Assembly (NCBI GenBank): GCA_964632945.1
Contig: CAZWCX010000005.1
Span: 62,001 to 126,000, forward strand
Length of the DNA: 64,000 nt
Direction: 5' to 3'
From: CAZWCX01 sp964632945
GTDB lineage: Bacteria > Planctomycetota > MHYJ01 > WSZJ01 > CAZWCX01
This document shows, in pieces, positions 25,537 through 33,736 of the stretch. The notes under the pieces were generated by a model. The model was not told the origin of the DNA and ran no database searches. It saw nothing but the letters and a program-made list of their open reading frames with translations. Each line of letters starts with the position of its first letter. Position 1 is the stretch's first letter. The position numbers were made by a program, and so were the translations under genes.

Positions 25537-28455
25537 TCAATCCAGCGTGGGCGTCAGGCCGAAGAACTGCGCCGGCACGCTCACGAGGAACGTGACGTCA
25601 TCGACAATCGGGGTGTCGTACGTGCCGGAACTCGCCGTGGAAATGGCAACCGAGTAGTTCAGGGTCGGCCCGTTCAACTGGGGATTGCCGGCCAGGGGGC
25701 CGCTGTCATCGTTGGCGCCGCCCACCGAAATATTCGTCCCGCCCACGGAGAGGGCGGCGCTGCTGGTCGGTACCGGGCCCGGTCGCAGCGGATCGACGCA
25801 GGGGTAGAAGCTCATCCCGGCCGCGAGGATGCGCAGGCTGCCGCCGGAGGCCGTTCGGACGCGATCCAACCGTCCCAGCACGACCGGTACGTTCACGGAC
25901 TGCGGTACGAACGACAGCGTGGACGAGAGGTACCGACGCCGCCCCGTGGCGATCGCATTCGGGACCCCATAGACCAGCACGTCATCGATGGTCGCATTCG
26001 CGCCGCGATAGTCGTCGCCGGCGGGATAGGTGCCGGTCTCCTTGATGATCGTCGCGGCGGGCTGCGCGTAGCCGAAGCCGCCGATGCTCAACTGCTCGAC
26101 CGGGTTGTTGGAGGCGATCGTGTACGTAATGAAACTATAGTGGGTCGTGGTCACGTTGGTGGGCGGGTTCGTGGAATTGTCCACGCTCGTGGTGGTTCCC
26201 AGGTTGATGCGCGTGTCGGCGGTGAGCGTTTCGACGCCGGTGAACGCGGGACTTCCGTCGACGAGCAGGGACTGCGTCACACCGTCGCTCCAGCTGTGGA
26301 TGATGTGGTGCCACTGGCCCGCGCGCCACGCCGTGATGTCGAAGATCTTCTCGGTGTACGTATAGGTGTACGGCGCCATCTGTTTGGGGCCGTCATTCGG
26401 GTCCGACGAGGCCGGCTTCACCCACCAGAACCGGGTCGAAACCAGCAGGGTGCCGAAGCGCTCGAGTTTCCACGCCACGCCCGACTGGCCGCTGGGGATG
26501 CCGGGGGCGTCCTTGAATTTCACCGTGTAAAGGAGGGGCTCGTCGCTGCCGTCGAGCGGATCGGTCGCGAGTTTCACCCACCCTTCGATGGTTCCGGCGT
26601 CCGGACTGACGGCGGCGGCCGAAAAGATCAGAGGGCGCTTTCGCTCGCGGAGGCACAGCACGCCATCCGGGACCACGTCGCCGAAGTTGGGGGCCGCAGG
26701 CGGGACGTCGAACACGGAGGCGATGAGCTTCCCGTTGGTGGTGGCTCCCGCCAGCGGGGCACCGCTTTCGGGCAGGAACGCCGGGTTGGCGCCGATGCTG
26801 ATCGGGCGCAGGGCCATATACCCGTCGAAGGTGCTCTTGGCAACGCCGGCGACGGCCGGTTCCGGCCAGGTCGAGACGTTGCCGCTGTCGTTGAAGTCCC
26901 GTTGCAGGGTCACGCGCAGGACCTCGAAGATCTGCACCGCGCCGGACAGTTCCTGCTCCGCGAGGACCCCGCCGTTGCGGTCCATGACGCGACCGAGCGA
27001 GGTGAACTCGTAGACGCCCTGCGAGCCGAGGCAGAACTCCGTCGTGCTGCTCACCAGGCTCGAGGTCGACAGCGAGAACTTGTCGTACTTCGCGCGCATG
27101 GAGACGTCCGGGTTGACCTTCTGCGACATCGAATTCGGGTTGCAGTTCGCCCAGACGAGGTCGGGCGTGTCGGGGTTGGTGAAGGCCGGTCCGATCGATT
27201 TCTGCTGGACCAGCCACAACTTGACTTCGCGCCAATTCTTGAACGCGCCGACGGTCCGCCGGCGGCTGACGATCCGACGCGCCATGTTCACGGCGTCGAC
27301 GTACGGGATCGTTGCGCCTTCGGAATCGCCCAGGACCTTGCGCGGGGTGCCGCGGTAGGCGGTCGGATTGGCCGGGTCGTTCAGCGCCTGCACGAACTTC
27401 CCGCGGATGCTGGCGATCACGGCCACGAGCACCTCGGGCGGCGCGGCGTTCATGTTGACGGGGAAGCGGGTTTCATTGGCCAGGATCGGCCGGGAGGCCG
27501 TCACGGCGCCCGTGTAGTAGTCGTAGTTGGGCGCATTCTTCGGCCAGTCGGGAATCGGCTTGCTGACCTGGTGATCGCCGAATCCGTAGACCGTGACATA
27601 GTCCTTGAGCAGATTGTAGACGTCCTGGGTGACGCCCGGAACCCCAAGCAGCTCCTCTTTGCGGCTGAAGCGCGCGCCGGGGAGGGTGTTGCGGAAGGTG
27701 ACGATCGCCTCGGCCAAGCCTCCGGTCGGGCCCGGTGCGGCCACGGCCTTCATGGCCGGCTTGCCGGCGGGGACGGTATCCCGCTTGGCGACCGGTTGGC
27801 TGAACAGGGTTTGCAGATCCGGATTGGCCCCGTCGTAGATCGAGTCCACCAGGGTGACCAGCATCTGCTGGAGCGGTTGGGAGGCCGCCATGTTCAGATT
27901 GATCATCATGGAGCATTCGAAGATCTTCAATCGGAAGTGGTCGCCGGTTGCAATGTGGAGGCCGGGCAGATAGATCGGTCGGCGGTCGAAGCCGCTGACC
28001 GCCTGGTCATCCACGTTCGTCGTCGGGGCGTTCACCGGGGCGCTTCCGCCCGCGTTCCGGCGGATGTAGGAGGGACGAGTGGCGCGGCGAAGCGGGATGC
28101 CGATCCCCAACGGACGCGTACCGTCATTGGCGGACGTGGAAACGTCGCCCCTATAGTAGAACATCTCGGCGAACTCGTACGCCGAGCCGCCCGTCTTCTG
28201 CTCCGCCGGGATCGAGAAGAGCGAACTGCCCTGCGTCCGACGCAGCACGCCTACGGCGTGATCGATGCCGGAGATCGCCAGCATTCGGGCGCGGACCTGG
28301 TCGCTGTAGGCAACCGAGGTCTGCTGCTCGATCCGCGTCAGCGTCACAAACGCCGTGGCCAGAAGACTCAACAACGCCAGCAGCGAAATGGTCACGAGGA
28401 GGACGTAGCCCCTCCTCGAGCGGACGATTCCTTTGCACGTCGATTGGGAACGCAT
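25537..28455 (-). CDS. GspK-like pseudopilin with LamG-type domain
   Basis: 972 residues from the ATG at 28455, preferred over 28536 because GAGAGGA lies 7 nt before it. The N-terminus has the pseudopilin helix RRGYVLLVTISLLALLSLLA without Glu5, then the GspK-like helix ARMLAISGIDHAVGVLRRTQ. Residues about 250-420 contain the GspK-type helix-hairpin elements (FSRKEELLGVPGVTQDVYNL). From about 600 a concanavalin-like LamG domain follows (AGTIEGWVKLATDPLDG, WHHIIHSWSDGVTQSLLVDG), and the tail is beta-rich. The combination of a pseudopilin stem with a LamG head would place a carbohydrate- or protein-binding domain on a pilus or pseudopilus tip. It has its own promoter and heads the exported block. 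Confidence 0.75.
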   Translation of the reverse strand: MRSQSTCKGIVRSRRGYVLLVTISLLALLSLLATAFVTLTRIEQQTSVAYSDQVRARMLAISGIDHAVGVLRRTQGSSLFSIPAEQKTGGSAYEFAEMFYYRGDVSTSANDGTRPLGIGIPLRRATRPSYIRRNAGGSAPVNAPTTNVDDQAVSGFDRRPIYLPGLHIATGDHFRLKIFECSMMINLNMAASQPLQQMLVTLVDSIYDGANPDLQTLFSQPVAKRDTVPAGKPAMKAVAAPGPTGGLAEAIVTFRNTLPGARFSRKEELLGVPGVTQDVYNLLKDYVTVYGFGDHQVSKPIPDWPKNAPNYDYYTGAVTASRPILANETRFPVNMNAAPPEVLVAVIASIRGKFVQALNDPANPTAYRGTPRKVLGDSEGATIPYVDAVNMARRIVSRRRTVGAFKNWREVKLWLVQQKSIGPAFTNPDTPDLVWANCNPNSMSQKVNPDVSMRAKYDKFSLSTSSLVSSTTEFCLGSQGVYEFTSLGRVMDRNGGVLAEQELSGAVQIFEVLRVTLQRDFNDSGNVSTWPEPAVAGVAKSTFDGYMALRPISIGANPAFLPESGAPLAGATTNGKLIASVFDVPPAAPNFGDVVPDGVLCLRERKRPLIFSAAAVSPDAGTIEGWVKLATDPLDGSDEPLLYTVKFKDAPGIPSGQSGVAWKLERFGTLLVSTRFWWVKPASSDPNDGPKQMAPYTYTYTEKIFDITAWRAGQWHHIIHSWSDGVTQSLLVDGSPAFTGVETLTADTRINLGTTTSVDNSTNPPTNVTTTHYSFITYTIASNNPVEQLSIGGFGYAQPAATIIKETGTYPAGDDYRGANATIDDVLVYGVPNAIATGRRRYLSSTLSFVPQSVNVPVVLGRLDRVRTASGGSLRILAAGMSFYPCVDPLRPGPVPTSSAALSVGGTNISVGGANDDSGPLAGNPQLNGPTLNYSVAISTASSGTYDTPIVDDVTFLVSVPAQFFGLTPTLD

Positions 28456-28571
28456 GCGCTCTGTCCTCTCGAACTGACCCGCTCGCAGCACCGCCCGATC
28501 CCCGAAGCGGCCAGGATTGCATTTTGCAATCCGCATTCCGCATCGCGACGATTCGTGTTGGTGCCTATCTC

Positions 28572-28600
28572 CTTGTATACTACCCGGATCTGTGTGTCAA
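28572..28600 (-). promoter_or_regulatory. Promoter of the LamG pseudopilin operon
   Basis: On the minus strand a perfect TTGACA (28595-28600) is followed after 17 nt by TACAAG (28572-28577); an overlapping TATACA gives a 15-nt spacer. The flanks are AT-rich compared with the rest of the window. The transcript start near 28565 leaves a leader of about 110 nt. Confidence 0.6.
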
Positions 28601-28716
28601 CGAATAATCAGTCGTGCATGGGGCGTTTCCCTGAGACCCCAGGCGTTACCGGAAGGGAACGTTGACCCAAACCGTTCTGCCGCTTGACAATTGTCTCGAT
28701 TCTTGTCGAAAAAGCG

Positions 28717-29718
28717 TCAGCGAAGGCTCATCAGATAGTCCGTCAAGACCTCCCGTTCTTCCTCCGTCATGGGGACGGCGGGCATCTTCACCATGAAGTG
28801 ATCCTTGTCCGGTCCGGGGTAGCGCTCCGGTTCGGCCAGATGATTCCGCAGCCACGCCCGCGCGGCCTCCTCTGACCCGGTGCGCTCGAGCACCCGTGCC
28901 GCGATTCCCGCCAGGTTCGGACCGTTCAGGATCCCCCGGTCGGCCCGGACCTGGTGACACGAGTTGCACATCTTGTCCGCGAAGAGGATCCGGCCGTGCT
29001 TGAGCCGGGTCGGATCCGGGGGCGTGCCGGTCGCGTCCAGTCGCGCCAGCAATTCGCGGGAGTCGACGACCGCGCGGGTGCCGGGAAACTCGTGTTCGAT
29101 GGCGGCGAGGAGCGGTCGCGCGTCGGCGGACCGACCTGCGGCGAGCGCACGCCGGGCCTGGGCGAGGCGGGCGCCCGCCTGCCACTCCCGTCGGCACGCC
29201 GCGAGGACGGGGCCGACGACCTCGTCGCGGCCGGCTTCCTCCCACCTTGCCCGGATTTGGGCCAGGGACGGATCGTCGGGGAACAGCTCTTCGAGGAGCC
29301 CCCAGGCTGCGCAAACGCCGGTGCCGTCCTTTCGTTCCAGCGCGTCGCGCCCTTCCGCCTCCAGCGCAGCGGGGAGGTGGTCGTAGACGTTGGCCGGGGT
29401 GGAGTCCCAGCGGGCAAGCACCCGTCCGTCCGGGTCGAGGAGGAGGGCCCGCGTGGTCGGGGCCACGCGCAGTCGTCCGAGAATCGCGGGCGCGTCCGCG
29501 GCGGGCGGGCGCACCCAGACGAACCGCCGGCGCAGGGACTCCGGACCCGCCTCGGGGGCGGACTCCTCCGCCGCCGGCGTCCACAGGAACACCTCGCTTC
29601 CGCCGGTGCGCGCGTGTTGGAGGGCCCCCTCGACCCCGTCGACCCAGGTAACCGCCGGCGGCTCGGCGGCGGCCACGAAGGCGAAGAGCATCAGCAACAG
29701 CGGGCAGACCCGTTTCAC
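28717..29718 (-). CDS. Exported protein with C-terminal cytochrome c domain
   Basis: 333 residues from the GTG at 29718 (AAGGA 10 nt upstream). A signal peptide (VCPLLLMLFAFVAAAEPP) is followed by a thioredoxin-like or DUF-type region of about 100 residues without a CxxC pair, then a helical repeat region (ARLAQARRALAAGRSADARP). The last 85 residues are a class I cytochrome c: heme-binding CNSCH (251-255) and a late Met ligand in KMPAVPM (Met312). Heme would be attached in the periplasm. A role in electron transfer or in redox sensing is likely, but no partner oxidase or reductase is encoded nearby. Confidence 0.8.
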   Translation of the reverse strand: MKRVCPLLLMLFAFVAAAEPPAVTWVDGVEGALQHARTGGSEVFLWTPAAEESAPEAGPESLRRRFVWVRPPAADAPAILGRLRVAPTTRALLLDPDGRVLARWDSTPANVYDHLPAALEAEGRDALERKDGTGVCAAWGLLEELFPDDPSLAQIRARWEEAGRDEVVGPVLAACRREWQAGARLAQARRALAAGRSADARPLLAAIEHEFPGTRAVVDSRELLARLDATGTPPDPTRLKHGRILFADKMCNSCHQVRADRGILNGPNLAGIAARVLERTGSEEAARAWLRNHLAEPERYPGPDKDHFMVKMPAVPMTEEEREVLTDYLMSLR

Positions 29719-29886
29719 GTCGAGACCATCCTTGCACGGATTGCCTTTTCCTCCGGCCCCCGAGATATGGTATGGATGCTGGGCGTGGAAGGGCGCGGGT
29801 CCATTCGGCAGCGTAGCCGGCACGGCGCGATCCGGCCTTCGCCCCTCCCCTCGACCGTCGGTTGCCTGAATTTGGGCGGTCCCTCT

Positions 29887-29916
29887 ACTCTACGTCCATC
29901 GCGCGCGACGTGTCAA
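29887..29916 (-). promoter_or_regulatory. Promoter for the cytochrome c domain gene
   Basis: On the minus strand TTGACA (29911-29916) and TAGAGT (29887-29892) lie 18 nt apart. The leader to the GTG at 29718 would be about 160 nt. It sits in the divergent gap with the gene at 29960. Confidence 0.5.
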
Positions 29917-29959
29917 CAGAGGGGCCCATCGCTTTCCGGGTCCGTTTGGGAGTTTTGCC

Positions 29960-30975
29960 ATGACGACTGCCGGAGGTCGCTTCCCGGGTTTCACTCCTCG
30001 TCTGCTTCCGCTCGCGGGCGGGCTGGCCTTCCTGTGCGCGGCGATCGCGATCGGCGCCTGGACTTCCCCGCTCGGCGCGGATGCGCCCGCGGCCGAGGAA
30101 GACGGCGGAAAGGAAATCACCGAGCCGTCGGAGATCGAGAAGAAGCTGGGCCTCAAGCTCTCCAAGCGGGAGTCCAAGCACTTCCGCGTCGAGACCTATC
30201 TCGACCAGAAGGTGGCGACCGAGGTCATCACCCTTGCCGAGAAGACTCACCAGGAGCTGGTCACCATGTTCGAGTTGCCGGCGAGCGCCCCGGTGTTCCC
30301 GAATCGGATGACCATCCTGCAATTCAAGGACAACAAGACGCACCAGAAGTGGCTCAAGGAGCTGAGCGGATACACGGCGGAGCAGATTCAGCAGGCCGCT
30401 CCGGCTTCTGCGACCCACTCCAACACGTTGGTGCGCTGGGAAGCCTGGCATGGAGAATTCTCGAAGGACTGGCCCCGCGACACGGCCGTGCACCACACCG
30501 CTCACATCATGGTCAACCTGATTTGCGGAATCGCCCCGCCGAAGCTTCGCGGCTGGACCTACGAAGGACTCGCGTACTACCTCAGTCTGAAGCTGGCCAA
30601 CACGGCGGAGCAGTACTGCGTAACGGGCGGCAAGGAAACCGCCGCCAGCGCCGTGGGGATGAAGAAGCACGCCCAGGGTTCGCTGGCGGCCTGGAAGAAC
30701 CAGGTCAAGGGGATGGTGGCGAAGAAGAAGGACCCCAGCATGAAAAACACGATGACCGCGGCGGTCAACGAGTTGAGCGGGGACCTTCTGATCAAGGCCT
30801 GGAGCGTGGTGGACTACCTCGCCACCGAAAAGCGGAAGGAATTCGCGGACTACATGAAGTCCTTCCGCCGGAGCGCCAGCCAGGAGGAGGCCGGTCGTGA
30901 CGTCGACGGACGCACGGTGAAGTTCCTCGGGGAATTCGACCAGCTGCAGAAGGACTGGTCGGAGTGGGTGCTGAA
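29960..30975 (+). CDS. Exported peptidase-MA-like protein, truncated by an assembly gap
   Basis: 338 residues are visible before the N run. A membrane/signal segment (LPLAGGLAFLCAAIAIGAW) precedes a metallopeptidase-like fold of the gluzincin 'peptidase MA' type: a first domain with SKHFRVETYLDQKVATEVITLAEK, then the helix with HHTAH (178-182) and the later GWTYEGLAYYLSL with Glu202. In active members the helix is HExxH; here the Glu is His, while both outer His and the distal Glu are kept. It is therefore probably non-catalytic or uses altered chemistry. The C-terminus is lost at 30976, so length and end are unknown. Confidence 0.7.
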
Positions 30976-30985
30976 NNNNNNNNNN
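30976..30985. other. Assembly gap (10 N)
   Basis: Ten N bases, a conventional scaffold gap of unknown true size, followed by CCCCC and a run of 14 G from 30998. The poly-G tract probably broke the assembly. It cuts the end of the gene at 29960, and any small gene between it and 31153 would be hidden; 30986-31152 shows none. Confidence 0.95.
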
Positions 30986-31152
30986 CCCCCATTGGCCGGG
31001 GGGGGGGGGGGGCGGAAAGCGCGCGTCGGCGCCGTGCCCGCCCCGCCTCCCGATCTCCTGCGCGGGATTCTTCCGGCATGGGGACGCCGCGATCCTCCCC
31101 CGGGCGTCTCGATCCCGTGCCCCGCCGCGGCGTCGACCTCACCGCCGACCGG

Positions 31153-32079
31153 CTACTTCCCCTCCTCGGCGAGCAGCCGATCGATCAATTCTTCAATCTT
31201 GGGTTCGTCGACTCCGCCGTGCGCCTTGAAGCGGACGATCCCCTTCCGGTCGACGATCACCAAGCCGGGGGTCGAGAGGCGCCGGTCGGGAGTGAGGATC
31301 CGGCACGCCCACAGCGTCTCGGGGACGAGAGTGCCCTCCCGGATCTGATCGATCGCCACCGGGTAGGGAATCGACCGTCGCTGGACGAATTCCTTGAGCG
31401 CCTCCGGAGTCTGTCGTTCGTGCATCTCCCAGACGGAATGCACGCCGATGAGGCGGAAGTTCGGGTTGCTGCCGTACTTTTCCCACCATTTCTGGGCGCG
31501 GCCGAGGCCGTACTCCTGGCTGCCCGGGCAAAGCATCTCGAAGAAACCGAGCACGACGACCTTGCCCTGGAGCGATGCCGGATCGACGGCCTCTCCCGCC
31601 CATCCGGCCAAGCGCAGCGGCGGCAACGGAAGGCCGATCAGGTGATCGCGTCGGCGGATCTTCTCACCCAACTCGCGCGCCGACGCCAGGGTGAGCCGGG
31701 TGGTCCGGTCCTCCCCGGCGCGCTTGAACGCCACCTCGACGGTGTCGCCGATCTTGTGTCCGCGCACCACGCGCTGGAGCATCTTCAGGTCCGGCACGGC
31801 TTCGGCGCCGATCTTCTCGATCAGGTCCCCGGGCAGCAGACCGGCGGCCTCCGCCGGTCCCCCCTCGGTCGTCGAGACGACCGTGACGCCCGCGGGCAGC
31901 TCCGGCTGGCCGTTCGAGTCCATCCCCTGGACGCCGAGCACCGGGGCGTCCGCCGGCGCCTTGGCCGGGGCATTGGCTGGATGGTCGGCCGATTGCGCGG
32001 CGAGCGGCGCGCCGACGAGCGACATCGCGAGTGCGATCCAGCAGGCGTGTGCGAACCGACCGGTGCAGTGGACGGACAT
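31153..32079 (-). CDS. PDZ and thioredoxin-like exported protein with CxxS site
   Basis: 308 residues from the ATG at 32079, which has GAGGAG 5 nt upstream. A signal peptide (ACWIALAMSLVGAPLAA) is followed by an Ala/Pro linker, a PDZ domain (about 60-135, PAEAAGLLPGDLIEKIGAEA) and a TlpA-like thioredoxin domain (about 150-305). The redox site reads LCPGS: Cys184 is kept and the second Cys is Ser187, so it cannot form the usual dithiol pair and would act through a mixed disulfide or peroxiredoxin-like step. It lies 128 bp downstream of the CYTH-AAA gene on the same strand. Confidence 0.8.
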   Translation of the reverse strand: MSVHCTGRFAHACWIALAMSLVGAPLAAQSADHPANAPAKAPADAPVLGVQGMDSNGQPELPAGVTVVSTTEGGPAEAAGLLPGDLIEKIGAEAVPDLKMLQRVVRGHKIGDTVEVAFKRAGEDRTTRLTLASARELGEKIRRRDHLIGLPLPPLRLAGWAGEAVDPASLQGKVVVLGFFEMLCPGSQEYGLGRAQKWWEKYGSNPNFRLIGVHSVWEMHERQTPEALKEFVQRRSIPYPVAIDQIREGTLVPETLWACRILTPDRRLSTPGLVIVDRKGIVRFKAHGGVDEPKIEELIDRLLAEEGK

Positions 32080-32207
32080 GGTGGCTCCTCTCCATTCGAT
32101 CGGGATCTCGAGGCCCTCCCCGCCGAGTGTAGCGTTTCCGACTTGGTGGGACATCATTTCTTCTCGCTCCCCGCAGGATTCGGGCGAGGACCGCGGGCGA
32201 CGGCGGT

Positions 32208-33284
32208 TCAGGAGAGAAAGGCTGCGAGCTCGACGCGGACGGCCGCGACCTTGTCTTCCCAGCCCCGCCCGTTGCCGATGCGCCGGAAGCGGGCGTGACC
32301 GCTCCAGGACTCCGCAATCCGTTCGCCGAGGGCGGTCGCCGCGGCCCAGGACTCGGAGCGCGCCGGGTTGTTGCGCCGGTGGGCCTCGTACACCGCCTCC
32401 GGCGGCACGTCGAGGCAGAGCACGAGGTCGTATTCGGCATACTCGAGCGTCCGCGGAACCTGCAGGATCGATTCCAACTCGGCCAGGCCGCCGGCGAGGT
32501 AGGCGGCGTTGTCGAGGACGCCGCGATCGAGCAGGAGGGCGCGTTTGCCGTCGAGGACGGCCTGACCGTTCGAGGCGTTCTCGAACGTGCGCTGGACCCG
32601 GCACATGTATCGTTGAAAGGCCCGCATCGCCGGCGGGTCGTGGGCGGGGGGGAACACCCCGACCTGCGCGATCACGATGGTGGCGGCCTCGGGGACGAAG
32701 TGGAGCGTGGCTCCGCATTCGCGCCGAAGCACGTCCATGACCGTGCTTTTGCCCGAGCACGGCCCGCCGGTGAGCACGATGCGGGGTACGCGTCTGGGCA
32801 ACCAGTCGTCGGGACGGCGGGCGGCCGGTGCCGCCTCCAGATCGACCGCGATCCGCGCGAGAGTGCTGTTGGTGACGGACAGGGTGACCTCGGCCGCCTC
32901 TTCGATCCAGGACGGCAGCGCAACCGCCTCTTCGAGCGACTCCAGCTCCCGCTCGGCGACCACGAGCCCCTCCAGGGGACCGTGAAAAAAGTCGACGTCC
33001 CACCCGTCGACCTCGACCCGGGTCTTGTCGATCCGGAACGGACAGGACTCCAGCAGGAATCGCCCCAGGTCCGGATCGATCGTGAGCTCTTCCTCCTCGC
33101 GGGCGAGAGCGGGGGCGGACTTGCGGGTGATCCACGCGCCCCGGCCGTCGATGACGCGGATGCGGAGTGAACGGTGGGGTGGGGATTCGAAGTACCCCTG
33201 GCGGATTCGCGTGCCGGGGCGGGCACGGACCTGGGGGTCGATCTTGCGCACGATCCAGCGGCGTTCGATTTCGAGGTGCTTCAT
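32208..33284 (-). CDS. CYTH domain fused to AAA/kinase-type P-loop ATPase
   Basis: 358 residues from the ATG at 33284. The first 155 residues are a CYTH (triphosphate tunnel) domain: the start HLEIERRWIV carries Glu5, Glu7 and Arg9 in place of the usual ExExK, and basic/acidic strands follow (LRIRVIDGRGAWITRKSA, EEEELTIDPDLG). Residues about 165-358 are an AAA_28-type P-loop domain with GGPCSGKST (173-181), PEAATIV and a late lid-like CLDVPPEAVYEAHRRNN. CYTH enzymes hydrolyse triphosphate compounds or make cAMP; the fusion suggests coupling to phosphorylation of a nucleotide-like substrate. The MazG-type gene is 13 nt upstream, which supports a role in nucleotide or polyphosphate metabolism. 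Confidence 0.82.
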   Translation of the reverse strand: MKHLEIERRWIVRKIDPQVRARPGTRIRQGYFESPPHRSLRIRVIDGRGAWITRKSAPALAREEEELTIDPDLGRFLLESCPFRIDKTRVEVDGWDVDFFHGPLEGLVVAERELESLEEAVALPSWIEEAAEVTLSVTNSTLARIAVDLEAAPAARRPDDWLPRRVPRIVLTGGPCSGKSTVMDVLRRECGATLHFVPEAATIVIAQVGVFPPAHDPPAMRAFQRYMCRVQRTFENASNGQAVLDGKRALLLDRGVLDNAAYLAGGLAELESILQVPRTLEYAEYDLVLCLDVPPEAVYEAHRRNNPARSESWAAATALGERIAESWSGHARFRRIGNGRGWEDKVAAVRVELAAFLS

Positions 33285-33297
33285 CCCCGGTCCCCCG

Positions 33298-33645
33298 TTA
33301 GCGTTCGTCGCCGCTGCCGCGGAGGACGCCGCGTTCCTTGCGCGAGAACAGCTTCTCCAGATTCGCGGCCGCGACGTCGCCGAGGTCGAGTCGGAGTTCC
33401 CGGCAGAGGGCGGCGACGTACCAGAGGACATCCCCGAGTTCCTTGCGCAAGGCGGCGCGCGTTTCCTCGCTTACGGTGCCGCCGTGATCGCGCAGGACCT
33501 TTTTCACCTTTTCGGCGACCTCACCGGTCTCGCCGGCCAGGCCCAGGGTCGGGTAGGCGAGATTGCGGCCCGCCTCGGGGTAGACGGCGGTTTCGGCGGA
33601 GCGGCGCTGATACTCGTCGAAGGAGAGCGGAGCGGGGTCGGGCAT
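33298..33645 (-). CDS. MazG-like nucleoside triphosphate pyrophosphohydrolase
   Basis: 115 residues from the ATG at 33645 (GAGGAG 6 nt upstream). It is an all-alpha MazG-type domain with the metal-binding ExxE pattern in GETGEVAEKVKK and the ELGDVLWYVA motif (ExxD) about 30 residues later. These enzymes hydrolyse (d)NTPs to the monophosphate and pyrophosphate, often to clear damaged nucleotides. It is probably co-transcribed with the CYTH-AAA gene 13 nt downstream; together they could act on the triphosphate pool or its pyrophosphate product. Confidence 0.88.
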   Translation of the reverse strand: MPDPAPLSFDEYQRRSAETAVYPEAGRNLAYPTLGLAGETGEVAEKVKKVLRDHGGTVSEETRAALRKELGDVLWYVAALCRELRLDLGDVAAANLEKLFSRKERGVLRGSGDER

Positions 33646-33736
33646 GCGGGGCTCCTCGGGAAGGGGACCGGCGGATTGTAGCAAGGGGGGCGGGGGAAGG
33701 CGACGGAATCCGCCCGTCCGCAGCGCGCGCGGCCCG

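Noticed and set aside
25153..28665. A 1170-codon plus-strand frame opposite the LamG pseudopilin gene
   Set aside because: Antisense shadow: rich in Arg, Gly, Asp and Val without domain motifs, while the minus strand has signal, pseudopilin and LamG motifs.
30998..31011. Poly-G run as a regulatory repeat
   Set aside because: It lies next to the N gap and is more simply a sequencing or assembly artefact.
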